From: Anaerobacillus isosaccharinicus
GTDB lineage: Bacteria; Bacillota; Bacilli; Bacillales; Anaerobacillaceae
Length of the DNA stretch: 64,000 bases
NCBI RefSeq assembly: GCF_001866075.3
Contig: NZ_CP063356.1
Span: 4,268,164 to 4,332,163 of the forward strand
Direction of reading: 5' to 3'
Shown here: piece after piece, positions 1 through 8,329 of the stretch
Position numbering within the stretch: the first letter of the stretch is position 1
Layout of the letters: each line of letters starts with the position of its first letter
Program-made: the position numbers and the translations under genes
The notes under the pieces: model-generated
Databases searched by the model: none
What the model saw: the letters and a program-made list of their open reading frames with translations, nothing else
Told to the model about the DNA's origin: nothing

Positions 1-98
1 ATCCGTTTACCCAACGACAACGATTTTAAATAAAACAGCATAAATTTCTTAAATGGGCGGATATTATCTAATAAAGTTTTCATATGGAGGTTTACTAA

Positions 99-1112
99 AT
101 GCTAGAAGAGAAAAATCTAAGATTAACATCCTCTGAGATATCAGTGGCTTGGAGTTGCTATCAAAACAACAGTTTTTCTATTTGCATATTGAAATATTTT
201 TTAGCAAATGTTGACGATCCAGAAATTAAGTCGGTGTTACAATTTGCGCTCGATATGTCAATTCAAAGTTTTAATTCTAGTAAAGAAATACTACAAAACG
301 ATAACCAACCGATTCCAATTGGATTTACTGATGAGGATGTAAGCCCAAATGCACCACGTTTATTTTCAGATTCGTATTATTTATATTACATAAAGAACAT
401 GTCTAAAGTTGGGTTATCTGTTTATGGTGTAGCTTTATCAATTGCCGCACACGCTGATGTTCGTAAATTCTTAAGTCTAGCGATACTGAATTCAACAAAT
501 TTATACAATAAAACAACGGAAACGTTATTATCAAAAGGATTATTTATAAGACCACCTTATGTTACAACTTCCAATCATGTTGACTTTGTTGACAAAAAAA
601 GTTATTTAGGTGGAATTCTAAATTTAACTAAAAGTAATAGACCATTAAATGTAGTAGAAATTACTCATATTGAAGCAAATGTTGAAGCGAACTCCATCGG
701 TAAAGTTCTGATGACAGGTTTGGCCCAGGTTGCTAAGTCTAAAAAAGTTCGAGACTATTGTCTAAAAGGGAAAGAAATAGCAACAAAACATGTGCAAGTC
801 TTTACAACTATGTTAACGAATGATGACATTCCTTCACCAATGCCGTGGGATTTGGAAGTTACCGATTCAGCTGTATCACCATTCTCGGATAAATTAATAA
901 TGTTTCATTCATCTTTAATTATTGCATCAAATATTTCAAATTATGCTACTGCCTCAGCAGCCAGCCTAAGAACAGATGTCTCAACTTCTTATGTCCGTCT
1001 AACCACGGAGGTTGCTCAATTTGCAAAAAACGGGGTTGACTTAATGATTAAGAACGCATGGTTAGAGCAGCCACCACAAGCACCAAATCATAAAGAGTTA
1101 GCCAAAGGTTAA
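99..1112 (+). CDS. DUF3231 family protein (spore-coat CotF-like, duplicated domain)
   Basis: A 337-residue protein with two copies of the DUF3231 helical domain, roughly residues 10-165 and 175-330. The family is widespread in Bacillaceae, is distantly related to spore coat protein CotF, and has no defined biochemical activity. The repeated pattern in each half (a helix with 'SNISNYATASAA'-like small residues, and 'SPFSDKLIMFHSSL' in the second half) supports the call. The start is set by a TGGAGGT ribosome binding site about 7 bases upstream of ATG. The gene stands alone, ends in a strong hairpin at 1164-1204, and has no obvious partner. A spore-related role is inferred from the family only. 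Confidence 0.8.
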   Translation: MLEEKNLRLTSSEISVAWSCYQNNSFSICILKYFLANVDDPEIKSVLQFALDMSIQSFNSSKEILQNDNQPIPIGFTDEDVSPNAPRLFSDSYYLYYIKNMSKVGLSVYGVALSIAAHADVRKFLSLAILNSTNLYNKTTETLLSKGLFIRPPYVTTSNHVDFVDKKSYLGGILNLTKSNRPLNVVEITHIEANVEANSIGKVLMTGLAQVAKSKKVRDYCLKGKEIATKHVQVFTTMLTNDDIPSPMPWDLEVTDSAVSPFSDKLIMFHSSLIIASNISNYATASAASLRTDVSTSYVRLTTEVAQFAKNGVDLMIKNAWLEQPPQAPNHKELAKG

Positions 1113-1163
1113 TGTGTATAAATCTTCGTTGCTTAAGGATAAGCTTTTCACAAAATTACTTAA

Positions 1164-1204
1164 GAAAGTTAAGTGCCTGGAACTTAACTTTCTTATTTTT
1201 TTCG
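1164..1204. terminator. Bidirectional terminator hairpin, AAGTTAAGT family
   Basis: An 11-bp perfect stem (GAAAGTTAAGT at 1164-1174 with ACTTAACTTTC at 1182-1192), a 7-base loop and a T-rich tail. It separates the convergent DUF3231 and GNAT genes. Near-identical hairpins recur at 3864 and 9150. Confidence 0.75.
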
Positions 1205-1236
1205 AGTGGCTATTTTAAAATCCCACCAAAAAATCG

Positions 1237-1761
1237 CTATTTTAAATATAATGAATAGATACTATGAAGATATTTTTCACCTCTAAAAAGCTCATATTTT
1301 GAACCAGTTCTAACAAAACCTAGTTTTTCTGCTAAATTTATAGACTTATGATTTTCAGTATAAATACAGGCATTTATCTCCTTTAGATCCATAAAGTTCT
1401 TAGCAAATTCAATGATCCCTTTTAAAGCTTCAACCATGTATCCATTTCCTGAAAATTCCCTTTTTAAGTCATAACCTATTTCAACTTTAGAATCTTCAAT
1501 ACTCCAACAGTGAAATCCACACGTTCCCATTTTTACTCCATCAACTTTTCGTATTAAGATCCATCTATGTTGTGGTCGTGGTTCAGGTTGTAAATAAAAT
1601 TCTATTATGTCATCCGCCTCACTAATATTTGTTAAAGGTTCAGCATCAAATAAGTATGTATTTATGTCATCATCAGAAAATTGACTAAAAATAAATTCTC
1701 TATCTCCTCTATCAATGTTTTTCAGAACCAATCTTTCTGTTTCTATTTTATTATAAAACAT
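1237..1761 (-). CDS. GNAT family N-acetyltransferase (RimJ/RimL-like)
   Basis: A 174-residue acetyl-CoA-dependent acetyltransferase of the RimJ/RimL branch. It begins with the usual 'ETERLVLKNID' strand, has the acetyl-CoA loop region near residues 95-115 ('IGYDLKREFSGNGYMVEAL') and ends with the 'N.KSINLAEKLGFVRTG' motif. The canonical loop Q/RxxGxG/A is weak here (FSGNGYM). The start follows a very strong GGAGGGGG ribosome binding site. It lies 49 bp downstream of the AraC-type regulator on the same strand, so the two are probably co-transcribed; acetylation of a drug or a protein N-terminus is possible but the substrate is unknown. Confidence 0.85.
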   Translation of the reverse strand: MFYNKIETERLVLKNIDRGDREFIFSQFSDDDINTYLFDAEPLTNISEADDIIEFYLQPEPRPQHRWILIRKVDGVKMGTCGFHCWSIEDSKVEIGYDLKREFSGNGYMVEALKGIIEFAKNFMDLKEINACIYTENHKSINLAEKLGFVRTGSKYELFRGEKYLHSIYSLYLK

Positions 1762-1810
1762 ATTCGCCCCCTCCTTTCTTTACCAATAATTGTTAATTTG
1801 AAAATGATAT

Positions 1811-2683
1811 TTACTTTATTGAAATGTAAAAATCAATCCGGTTTTCATTTTTATGAAAGATCTCATAGTCAGGTGTCTCAGCAAGCTCAAAGCAAGAATT
1901 AGGAAGCCATATGCCGTCAATATAATCATATACTCCCTGACTCAATCTCTCACCGTTTAATGTATTATTTATAGTGTCATAGCTAAAAACAGCATATTTA
2001 CCTTGGGGTAAAACCTTTTTTACCATACCAGTAGGAACATTTCCAGATTCTAATGCTTCAATACCGTAAAAATAAGTGTAATTAATCTCATCGTCCTCTT
2101 TACCAATGTCTTCGGCGTTATAATCATATACCGCATAGCTCAAATCAGCATTTGCTTTATTTTCATTAGTTCTTACCATTTCCATAAATTCATTTCTTAC
2201 TTTTAGTAAAAGTCCAAACTTTATGTTATCTCTTTGATTTATTTTCCTAGCTATACCTAAAAGTAGTTTTTCTTCTTTACAAATAATCTCTGGGTTCAAA
2301 ATTGTCTCCCCCCCACTATTTATAGAAAGCAAATTTACTTTTTCATAAAGAATTGGTTCTACTTGAAATTTTCGAAAACGACTTGGTGGCATTCCATAAG
2401 CCAACTTAAAAGATCTGGTAAATACCTCATGTGATTCGAAACCATTTTCAAACGCTATGTCAATTATGCAACGCTTAGAGGTTACTACATCAAACATTGC
2501 ATTACTAAGTTTCCTTTTACGTACATATTCCTTCACTGGGCAACCCACAATTGCAAGGAACACCCTATAGAAATGAGGTATTGAGTACCCAGCAACTTTT
2601 GATATTTGCCCCAAACTCATTTTACTTTTCAAATTGTCCTCAATATAGTCGATTGCCTTTTGAAGATTAACATAATAACTCAA
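1811..2683 (-). CDS. AraC family regulator with GyrI-like effector-binding domain
   Basis: A 290-residue protein with an N-terminal AraC double helix-turn-helix (residues 1-105; 'MSLGQISKVAGYSIPHFYRVF' and 'IIDIAFENGFESHEVFTRSF' regions) and a C-terminal GyrI-like small-molecule-binding domain (about 130-290). This architecture matches Rob/MarA-like drug-responsive activators in Gram-positives. The partner GNAT gene directly downstream suggests it controls that gene. A similar regulator is present at 19528-20397. Start is the ATG at 2683; upstream sequence is AG-rich but the Shine-Dalgarno is good (GGGGAGGA). Confidence 0.85.
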   Translation of the reverse strand: MSYYVNLQKAIDYIEDNLKSKMSLGQISKVAGYSIPHFYRVFLAIVGCPVKEYVRKRKLSNAMFDVVTSKRCIIDIAFENGFESHEVFTRSFKLAYGMPPSRFRKFQVEPILYEKVNLLSINSGGETILNPEIICKEEKLLLGIARKINQRDNIKFGLLLKVRNEFMEMVRTNENKANADLSYAVYDYNAEDIGKEDDEINYTYFYGIEALESGNVPTGMVKKVLPQGKYAVFSYDTINNTLNGERLSQGVYDYIDGIWLPNSCFELAETPDYEIFHKNENRIDFYISIK

Positions 2684-2873
2684 AAAAAATCCTCCCCTTG
2701 GTTGGGTCCTAGTTTAATAATACATTCTAGAAGTGATAAATTCTTGATGTTTTTTATCATCTTTCTACTAATGATTAATAGTCTGTGAACAAATAAATAA
2801 GCCCCCAAAAACGACCAATACTACGTATTTAAAATCAACAAATTTTTCACCAGGATATGATTTTATAATTGAT

Positions 2874-2903
2874 TTGAAAAATCGTCTAATCATTGTGTAT
2901 AAT
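2874..2903 (+). promoter_or_regulatory. SigA-type promoter of putative antitoxin RNA, cassette 1
   Basis: TTGAAA at 2874-2879 and a perfect TATAAT at 2898-2903 separated by 18 bases. The same pair with the same 18-base spacer occurs in cassettes 2 and 3, and no open reading frame follows, so a small RNA is the likely product. Confidence 0.7.
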
Positions 2904-2908
2904 AAGCT

Positions 2909-3060
2909 TAATACAACACAGAATGAAAAATGACCGAACGCGGGAACGTCCGGTCAAGCAATTACATCCGCATGAAGAGCGGTGACCAAAATCAAATTAT
3001 TACCGAAAAAAGTAACAATCCTTATCTCTTGGTTGGAGGGGGGACGGTTACTTTTTTCTG
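2909..3060 (+). ncRNA. Putative type I antitoxin RNA, cassette 1
   Basis: About 150 bases are conserved among the three cassettes downstream of a good promoter. A first stem-loop (GACCGAACG paired with CGTCCGGTC, one mismatch) is followed by a conserved linker and a terminator formed by GAAAAAAGTAAC and GTTACTTTTTTC. The terminator overlaps the 3' end and stop codon of the minus-strand toxin reading frame, so the RNA and the toxin mRNA share complementary 3' ends as in txpA/RatA of Bacillus subtilis. The RNA itself is inferred, not observed. Confidence 0.55.
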
Positions 3061-3149
3061 TCTCTGACGATGTCTATGATCAATGATACAACCCCTAACA
3101 AAACGAAAATTTATTGAAGTCCTACTATAATTGCCTCATATGTCGTCAT
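3048..3149 (-). pseudogene. Type I toxin-like membrane peptide, cassette 1, nonsense-disrupted
   Basis: Same 34-codon frame as cassettes 2 and 3 beginning MTTYEAIIVGLQ, but codon 13 is TAA where the others have TCG/TCA (Ser). Beyond the stop the frame still encodes the hydrophobic segment and the RDRKK-type tail. The ribosome binding site GGGAGGTG and the -10-like TATAAT on the minus strand (complement of 3215-3220) are intact, so the loss looks recent. Confidence 0.65.
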
Positions 3150-3280
3150 TACCACACCTCCCTTCTATTGGGAGATGGTCAACTGTCCACCCGCTTTATG
3201 AAATTGCTATTTTTATTATAGTGAACACGCGTTCCATTTTCTGCAATCTTTTGTACTATTTTTACTTAATAAAGTAACAT

Positions 3281-3317
3281 AGCTGATTTTCCCTCTAGGG
3301 GAATATCGGCTTTTTTT
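3281..3317 (+). terminator. Rho-independent terminator between toxin cassettes 1 and 2
   Basis: AGCTGAT...CCC paired with GGGGAAT-ATCGGCT followed by seven T. It sits just upstream of the minus-strand toxin promoter of cassette 1, where cassettes 2 and 3 have the AAGTTAAGT-type hairpin, so it may insulate the toxin promoter. Confidence 0.6.
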
Positions 3318-3472
3318 ATTAACGTTTATATAGATGCGAAAAGTCACAACTTTTTAGTCTTTTGATTAATTAATCGTACTCCATAAATTATTTACTGTTT
3401 TTATAAATAGATGGTTAGTAGACTGATCACAAAGAGAAAGCGATCCGGTAGCCAAGGATTGCTTAAGATTAT

Positions 3473-3502
3473 TTGAAATATCATCTAATTTTTGTGTATA
3501 AT
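3473..3502 (+). promoter_or_regulatory. SigA-type promoter of putative antitoxin RNA, cassette 2
   Basis: TTGAAA at 3473-3478, 18-base spacer, TATAAT at 3497-3502; same arrangement as in cassettes 1 and 3. Confidence 0.7.
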
Positions 3503-3507
3503 AAGCT

Positions 3508-3659
3508 TAATACAACACAGAATGAAAAATGACCGAACGCTGTAACGTCCGGTCAAGCAATTACATCCGCATGAAGAGCGGTGACCAAAATCAAATTATT
3601 ACCGAAAAAAGTAACAATCCTTATCTCTTGGTTGGAGGGGGGACGGTTACTTTTTTCTG
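3508..3659 (+). ncRNA. Putative type I antitoxin RNA, cassette 2
   Basis: Nearly identical over its length to the cassette 1 RNA: stem GACCG-ACG with CGTCCGGTC, conserved middle, and the shared GTAAC...GTTACTTTTTT terminator that overlaps the end of the toxin frame on the other strand. The loop differs from cassettes 1 and 3, which is expected for a structured RNA. Existence is inferred from the promoter, the structure and conservation. Confidence 0.55.
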
Positions 3660-3748
3660 TCTCTGACGAAAACCACGATCAATGATACTACACCTATCAA
3701 AACTAAATTCGATTGAAGTGCTACAATGATTGCTTCATACGTCGTCAT
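3647..3748 (-). CDS. Type I toxin-like holin-like membrane peptide (33 aa), cassette 2
   Basis: A 33-residue peptide: MTTYEAIIVALQ, then one hydrophobic segment (about residues 13-28, SNLVLIGVVSLIVVFV), then a basic RDRKK tail ending at TAA. This matches the putative holin-like toxin family that includes TxpA-like type I toxins. Start ATG follows GGGAGGTGGGAGTA, a strong ribosome binding site. A TATAAT on the minus strand (complement of 3815-3820) is the likely -10. The stop codon lies inside the shared terminator with the plus-strand RNA. The peptide would insert in the cell membrane; toxicity is inferred from the family. Confidence 0.7.
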   Translation of the reverse strand: MTTYEAIIVALQSNLVLIGVVSLIVVFVRDRKK

Positions 3749-3863
3749 TACTCCCACCTCCCTTCTATCGGGAGATGGTCAACCGCCCATCCGCTTTATG
3801 TAATTGCTATTCCAATTATACCGAACGTCTATTCTGTTTTCTACAATCTATTGTACTATTTTA

Positions 3864-3893
3864 AAGTTAAGTGCCTGGGACTTAACTTTTTTA
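3864..3893. terminator. AAGTTAAGT-type terminator hairpin, second copy
   Basis: AAGTTAAGT (3864-3872), loop gcctggg, ACTTAACTT (3880-3888), then a T run. It lies just beyond the toxin promoter of cassette 2, as the 9150 hairpin does for cassette 3. Confidence 0.7.
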
Positions 3894-3978
3894 TCTAGTT
3901 CCAATGAATTTTAGCTGCAAAATGAAAAAGGAACGTTTTACTGCTACTTATTAGCAATAAAAACTATCCCTTTTTGTG

Positions 3979-4206
3979 TCAATAGCTATTTACCTTTTCC
4001 TTTAGCATGACCAACTCTGACAACGAGAAATAATTAAATCTTTGCTCCATTTTTGCCTGGATGTTCTTCATTTCTTGCTGGTAAAATTCATTCAAATGGC
4101 CGTGATCAGAACTTACTTCCTTATCAGTTTGAACATTCGTCTTGACGGGCACATTGAACGCCTCTATGTTACCTTCAGACAGGTGAAAGCAACCTGACGG
4201 GCACAT
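3979..4206 (-). CDS. Possible short ORF or remnant whose 5' end enters the 52-bp repeat
   Basis: A 75-codon frame. The first 21 residues are encoded by a 52-bp repeat unit and the last ~50 residues (a helical, charged stretch with 'EMKNIQAKMEQRF' and 'SELVMLKEKV') are unique sequence. Since the repeat period is not a multiple of three, the frame cannot extend through the array. The unique part looks coding-like, so this may be the 3' end of a gene eroded by repeat expansion. No family recognised and no good ribosome binding site. Confidence 0.25.
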   Translation of the reverse strand: MCPSGCFHLSEGNIEAFNVPVKTNVQTDKEVSSDHGHLNEFYQQEMKNIQAKMEQRFNYFSLSELVMLKEKVNSY

Positions 4207-4642
4207 TGAACGCCTCTATGTTACCTTCAGACAGGTGAAAGCAACCTGACGGGCACATTGAACGCCTCTATGTTACCTTCAGACAGGTGAAAGCAACCTG
4301 ACGGGCACATTGAACGCCTCTATGCTACCTTCAGACAGGTGAAAGCAACCTGACGGGCACATTGAACGCCTCTATGCTACCTTCAGACAGGTGAAAGCAA
4401 CCTGACGGGCACATTGAACGCCTCTATGTTAACTTTACACAAATGAAAGCTACCTGACGGGCACATTAAACGCCTCTATGTTACCTTTACACAGATGAAA
4501 GCTACCTGACGGGCACATTAAACGCCTCTATGTTACCTTTACACAGATGAAAGCTACCTGACGGGCACATTGAACGCCTCTATGTTACCTTTACACAGAT
4601 GAAAGCAGCCTGACGGGCACATTGAACGCCTCTATGTTACCT
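4143..4642. repeat. 52-bp tandem repeat, nine full units plus a partial tenth
   Basis: Units begin TGACGGGCACATTGAACGCC and recur exactly every 52 bases from 4143 to 4611, then 32 bases of a tenth. The left units share TTCAGACAGGTGAAAGCAAC and the right units share TTTACACA(G/A)ATGAAAGC, so the array has two sub-families arranged in blocks, as expected from slippage or unequal exchange. The period of 52 shifts reading frame between units, which argues against a repeat protein. There are no unique spacers, so this is not a CRISPR. Confidence 0.95.
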
Positions 4643-4647
4643 AGTAG

Positions 4648-4693
4648 CAAAATAAAATGAGCCCCAAACCCATTAATATGGGATTAGGGGCTC
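4648..4693 (-). terminator. Terminator of the lutABC operon
   Basis: On the minus strand GAGCCCC, an inner CCCAT/ATGGG stem and GGGGCTC are followed by ATTTTATTTT. It lies 14 bases past the lutC stop codon. Confidence 0.8.
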
Positions 4694-4706
4694 ATAATTT
4701 TATAGT

Positions 4707-5417
4707 TTATAGATCGGAAACAATCAGATATGTTAAACGAATAGGTCCATGTACGCCCCATACCTTGTTTAACTCAATGTCAGAGGAACTACTTGAGCCA
4801 CAAATAAAGTTAATGGCTGCAGGATTTATTCCTTCTTTTGACATTTCATGAAGTTTTTGCATTCCTTGTGTTAAACGAGGAACAATTGTACTTTGAGGTA
4901 CAATACAAACATAATTTAAAGGCAGGAAGTTTGACGATCTTCCTTTTCCCAACTTATCAATTACAGTGTAAGAAGCTGTTTCAGCAAGTGAAAGATCACT
5001 AATACACACGCCATAAGACGCATTCAATGCCTTATCTACATTTTCACGGCCTTTTTCATCCGTCCAAACATAGGCATCTTTCAACACATCATTTAGACCC
5101 CATTGGGTAAAACGCTCATCGTTCCAAGCGATAATTGGGCCAGTTCCATGTTCAACAAGCTTCTCGGCTACATTTTTTGCAAGATCTTTTTTCTCAATAA
5201 TTAAGGAATCAATCTTACCGCCCGACCCAGCTTTGTTAACTTGGGCATTCTTATGGAATTCTTCGGCTAATTGTGCTTGAGTAAAGCCTTTATAAATTTC
5301 AAGTTGAGGTTTGCTTGATAATTCAGGGTGCATAACCTCTTTGGGCATTTCTCGTCCAAGTATGTTTGAAAGGTTAGAAATAAATGACTCTCTATTTAAG
5401 ATTTGTCCTTTTTTCAT
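4707..5417 (-). CDS. lutC: Lactate utilization protein LutC
   Basis: A 236-residue LutC/YkgG family protein (DUF162/LUD domain over most of its length), the third subunit of the LutABC iron-sulfur L-lactate oxidation complex that converts L-lactate to pyruvate in the cytoplasm. Typical features are 'AWNDERFTQWGL' and 'GVCISDLSLAETAS...' followed by 'PLNYVCIVP' and the C-terminal 'SSSSDIELNKVWGVHGP'. The ATG overlaps the lutB stop by one base (TAATG), indicating translational coupling. It is the last gene of the operon and precedes a strong terminator. Length is normal for the family. Confidence 0.95.
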   Translation of the reverse strand: MKKGQILNRESFISNLSNILGREMPKEVMHPELSSKPQLEIYKGFTQAQLAEEFHKNAQVNKAGSGGKIDSLIIEKKDLAKNVAEKLVEHGTGPIIAWNDERFTQWGLNDVLKDAYVWTDEKGRENVDKALNASYGVCISDLSLAETASYTVIDKLGKGRSSNFLPLNYVCIVPQSTIVPRLTQGMQKLHEMSKEGINPAAINFICGSSSSSDIELNKVWGVHGPIRLTYLIVSDL

Positions 5418-6844
5418 TATTTATTTCCTCCTTTACTTCTAGATGCATACCAATCTCTGAAACGTTCGTTTTCAAATGCTGGCATGTCACGCTTGTCTGT
5501 CCAACCTTTAAGAACACTAACACCTTTTTTAATCTTACCATCTTCCATCAATGGCTTTGTTATTAATGGCGCAACACTTGTTCCTAGCTTGTACATCCAA
5601 GGACGGCTTAAGACCATACCTGCTCCGGACATACTCGCACCCCAGAATGCAGAATCCTTCTTTTCTTCAGCTAACACACGCTTGTGCTCATGAATTAATG
5701 AATGTAACGGGATATTAGCTGGACAAACTTCAGTACACGCACCACAAAGTGAACACATATGTGGAAGTTCTTTGAAGTCATCATAGCCTTCAAGAAGTGG
5801 CGTTAGTACCACTCCAAGTGGGCCTGAATAGATAGAATTATAAGAGTGGCCACCAACTTGTCGATATACTGGACAGATATTTAAGCATGCCGCACAGCGA
5901 ATACATTGTAATACTTCTTTGAATTGGGACTTTAATACTTTAGAACGTCCATTATCAACGATTACCACATGAAATTCCTTAGCACCATCCGCAGCACCTT
6001 CTTCAGTAATCCCGTTTACAAATGTTGTATAGCTTGTACTTTTTGCCCCTACTGCACTTCTAGCTAATAAGCTAATACAGATATCTGCATCTTCATAGGT
6101 AGCTACAATACGTTCCATCCCCATGACAGACACCTGTAATTCAGGTGCTGATGTACATAGATCGATATTTCCTTCATTACTGATTAATGTAATCGCTCCT
6201 GATTCAGCAATAGCAAAGTTACATCCGTAAATTCCCATATCCGCCGTTACAAACTCATTACGCAGCTCGGCCCGAGAAAATGCAGCTAAGTCTTCTGGAA
6301 TATCTTCGCCTGTATATCCGTTTTTGGCAAAGACATCACGAATTTGGGTTTTGTTTAAATGCAAAGATGGCACTACCATATGTGAAGGTGGATTCCAGTC
6401 ATCTAATTGCAAAATGTATTCAGCTAAGTCCGTTTCCATTACATCTATCCCAGCATCTATCAAATCGTGGTTAATTCCAATTTCTTCTGTAACCATCGAT
6501 TTAGCCTTTACAACTTTTTTAACGTCTCTCTCTATTGCTAGATTAGTAATATACTTGGAGGCTTCCTTAGCATCCTTTGCAAAAAAAACGTTACCCCCGT
6601 TTTTTACAACGTTTTCAGCAAATTGATTTAAATAGAAATCTAAGTTTTCAAGAGCGTGGCCACGAACTTCTCCTGATAGCTTTTGCCACTCTTGAAAATT
6701 ACCATCCCCCAATTGTGATAGCACGTTCGTTCTATTATTATTAATTAAATCCTGAGCTTTCACCATTGCAGCCCGCATAAAATCATCATTTAGATTCTTT
6801 CCAAGATTTTCCTTGAAACTTTGATCGTTAATCTTAATCCCCAT
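5417..6844 (-). CDS. lutB: Lactate utilization iron-sulfur protein LutB
   Basis: A 475-residue LutB/YkgF family subunit of the LutABC complex. The N-terminal two thirds form the LUD-type domain ('YGCNFAIAESGAITLISNEGN' region near 206-226). Two ferredoxin-type 4Fe-4S motifs follow: C314-C317-C320-C324 and C364-C367-C370-C374, each ending in Cys-Pro. The cluster pair carries electrons during lactate oxidation. The gene lies between lutA (14-base gap) and lutC (one-base overlap). Full length and intact. Confidence 0.95.
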   Translation of the reverse strand: MGIKINDQSFKENLGKNLNDDFMRAAMVKAQDLINNNRTNVLSQLGDGNFQEWQKLSGEVRGHALENLDFYLNQFAENVVKNGGNVFFAKDAKEASKYITNLAIERDVKKVVKAKSMVTEEIGINHDLIDAGIDVMETDLAEYILQLDDWNPPSHMVVPSLHLNKTQIRDVFAKNGYTGEDIPEDLAAFSRAELRNEFVTADMGIYGCNFAIAESGAITLISNEGNIDLCTSAPELQVSVMGMERIVATYEDADICISLLARSAVGAKSTSYTTFVNGITEEGAADGAKEFHVVIVDNGRSKVLKSQFKEVLQCIRCAACLNICPVYRQVGGHSYNSIYSGPLGVVLTPLLEGYDDFKELPHMCSLCGACTEVCPANIPLHSLIHEHKRVLAEEKKDSAFWGASMSGAGMVLSRPWMYKLGTSVAPLITKPLMEDGKIKKGVSVLKGWTDKRDMPAFENERFRDWYASRSKGGNK

Positions 6845-6858
6845 TTTGGCTCCCCTTA

Positions 6859-7575
6859 CTACTTAGAATTTAGCACTTCAGCAATATGCATTACTTTGAT
6901 ATTTGATCCAAGTCTACTTAATCGTCCACCAATATTCATTAGACATGCATAGTCTGCACCTATTAAATAATCAGGGTTCGCTTCTTGAATATACCTTGCT
7001 TTTTCATCAGAAACTTCAGCTGAAATATCCCCCATTTTGACAGAGAAGGTACCACCAAACCCACAACACTTGTCAGAATTGCGGAAATCTACTAATTCAA
7101 GACCTTCTACATTCGAAAGAAGTTTTAATGGCTGTTCTTTCACTTTTAAAAATCTTGATGTATGGCAGTTGTGGTGGTAAACAGCCTTACCTGGCAGTTT
7201 CGCTGAAAAGTCTTCTACATTAATAACTTCAATTAAAAATTGCGATAATTCATATGTTTTTGCCGCAACTTTTTCCGCTCTTTCCTTCCATTCTTTATCA
7301 TCAGCTAGAACATGTGGATATTCTTTTACAAATGTTACACACGAACCTGAAGGTGAAACAATCACTTCAGCATGTTCAAACGTTTTAATAAAGTGTTTAA
7401 TTGTGTTTTTTGTTTTCTCTACGTATCCACTGTTATACGTAGGTTGCCCGCAACATGTTTGGTTCGTAGGGTAATCGATCTCATGCCCCAGACCTTCCAG
7501 TAATTCAACAGTAGCTTTACCGACATTCATTGCCATAAAATCGACAATACAGGTTGTAAATAATGTTACTTTCAT
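6859..7575 (-). CDS. lutA: Lactate utilization protein LutA
   Basis: A 238-residue LutA/YkgE family protein with two CCG domains (heterodisulfide reductase subunit B-like). The paired-cysteine motifs 'TCCGQP' near residue 41 and 'CCGFGG' near residue 171 are intact. First gene of lutABC; in Bacillus subtilis the operon is repressed by LutR and influenced by SinR, but neither a lutR nor the lactate permease lutP is in this window. The promoter must lie in 7576-7730, between lutA and the divergent DUF1659 gene. Confidence 0.95.
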   Translation of the reverse strand: MKVTLFTTCIVDFMAMNVGKATVELLEGLGHEIDYPTNQTCCGQPTYNSGYVEKTKNTIKHFIKTFEHAEVIVSPSGSCVTFVKEYPHVLADDKEWKERAEKVAAKTYELSQFLIEVINVEDFSAKLPGKAVYHHNCHTSRFLKVKEQPLKLLSNVEGLELVDFRNSDKCCGFGGTFSVKMGDISAEVSDEKARYIQEANPDYLIGADYACLMNIGGRLSRLGSNIKVMHIAEVLNSK

Positions 7576-7728
7576 TTCAAATCTCCCCTTATTTAAAAAC
7601 GATCATCGTCTATTATAACTTCTCTATGTATCAAAATTCGACATATTTCAATAAAGTTCATAATATCTACCTCTTTTTGCCACAGATATAGGCCACCATT
7701 ACCTAATAAACAAAAAAAATTATAAAAA

Positions 7729-7785
7729 TCACCCCACCCTTTTCTGAAAAAAATTGTATTTATAAAGTGAAGGGGGTGAGACAAG
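7729..7785 (+). promoter_or_regulatory. Conserved leader of the DUF1659-DUF2922-YvrJ triad, copy 1
   Basis: About 55 bases from CACCCCACCC to the start codon are almost identical to those at 18505-18558, while sequence further upstream is unrelated. The block contains TTGTATTTATAAAG and a GGGGGTGA ribosome binding site. It probably holds the promoter; the sigma factor is unclear. Confidence 0.5.
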
Positions 7786-7992
7786 ATGAACATTTTAAAA
7801 TCACGGTTAACAATCACTGTGCATGCGGGCTTTGACCAGGACGGTGAAGAGGTTTTCAAGACCAAGAACTTCTCAAACGTTAATAATTTAGCTACAGAAG
7901 AACAACTTCTGCTAGCTGCCCAAGCATTAGTGACACTGCAACAGCACACGTTAGAAAGCGTCACAAGAACAAACATGTACAACGTATTTTAA
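7786..7992 (+). CDS. DUF1659 family protein, triad copy 1
   Basis: A 68-residue protein of the DUF1659 family, common in Bacillaceae and of unknown function. It has a beta-rich N-terminal part and the 'TEEQLLLAAQALVTLQQHTL' helix. It starts after GGGGGTGAGACAAG and is followed 37 bases later by the DUF2922 gene and then a YvrJ gene, the standard order of this conserved triad. It differs from the copy at 18559 by one residue (Lys5 versus Arg5). Confidence 0.85.
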   Translation: MNILKSRLTITVHAGFDQDGEEVFKTKNFSNVNNLATEEQLLLAAQALVTLQQHTLESVTRTNMYNVF

Positions 7993-8029
7993 GAGAGTTG
8001 AAATCTAGTAGGATAGGAGGTGAGCCAAG

Positions 8030-8254
8030 ATGGCAAAGAAAATCGAATTAATTTTTAAAAATGAGATTGGTAGAAACGTAACGATTTCATTAGATAACCC
8101 AATTGAACCAGTCGATACAGAAAAAGTATCACTAGTGATGGATCAAGTGATTGCCCAACAAGCATTCGTTTCAAGCGGAGGTTTACTAGTGGGCAAGGCG
8201 GCAGCGCGTATCGTTGAGCGCAATGTTGAGCCAATTAGTATTCCAGTAAATTAA
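8030..8254 (+). CDS. DUF2922 family protein, triad copy 1
   Basis: A 74-residue DUF2922 protein ('KKIELIFKNEIGRNVTISL' opening, then 'SLVMDQVIAQQAFVS'). The ATG follows GGAGGTGAGCCAAG. Function unknown. The paralogue at 18803 differs at a few positions (Asn/Asp near residue 24, Ser/Gly near 53, and the C-terminal SIPVN versus EIAVN). Confidence 0.85.
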   Translation: MAKKIELIFKNEIGRNVTISLDNPIEPVDTEKVSLVMDQVIAQQAFVSSGGLLVGKAAARIVERNVEPISIPVN

Positions 8255-8329
8255 GTTAGTTAGGGGGCGGAGATGAATACTTCTCCCCCTTTGTTAGGTT
8301 GAATTTTTTCGAAAGGATGGTGGCGTGAG

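Noticed and set aside
3713-3898. Plus-strand 61-codon frame
   Set aside because: It overlaps the toxin start region and the promoter on the other strand, has no ribosome binding site and no family.
4143-4642. CRISPR array
   Set aside because: The 52-base units are contiguous and near-identical over their whole length; there are no unique spacers and no cas genes.
7593-7982. Minus-strand frame of 129 codons
   Set aside because: It is the antisense of the DUF1659 gene and its leader; the same shadow appears opposite the second triad at 18432-18755.
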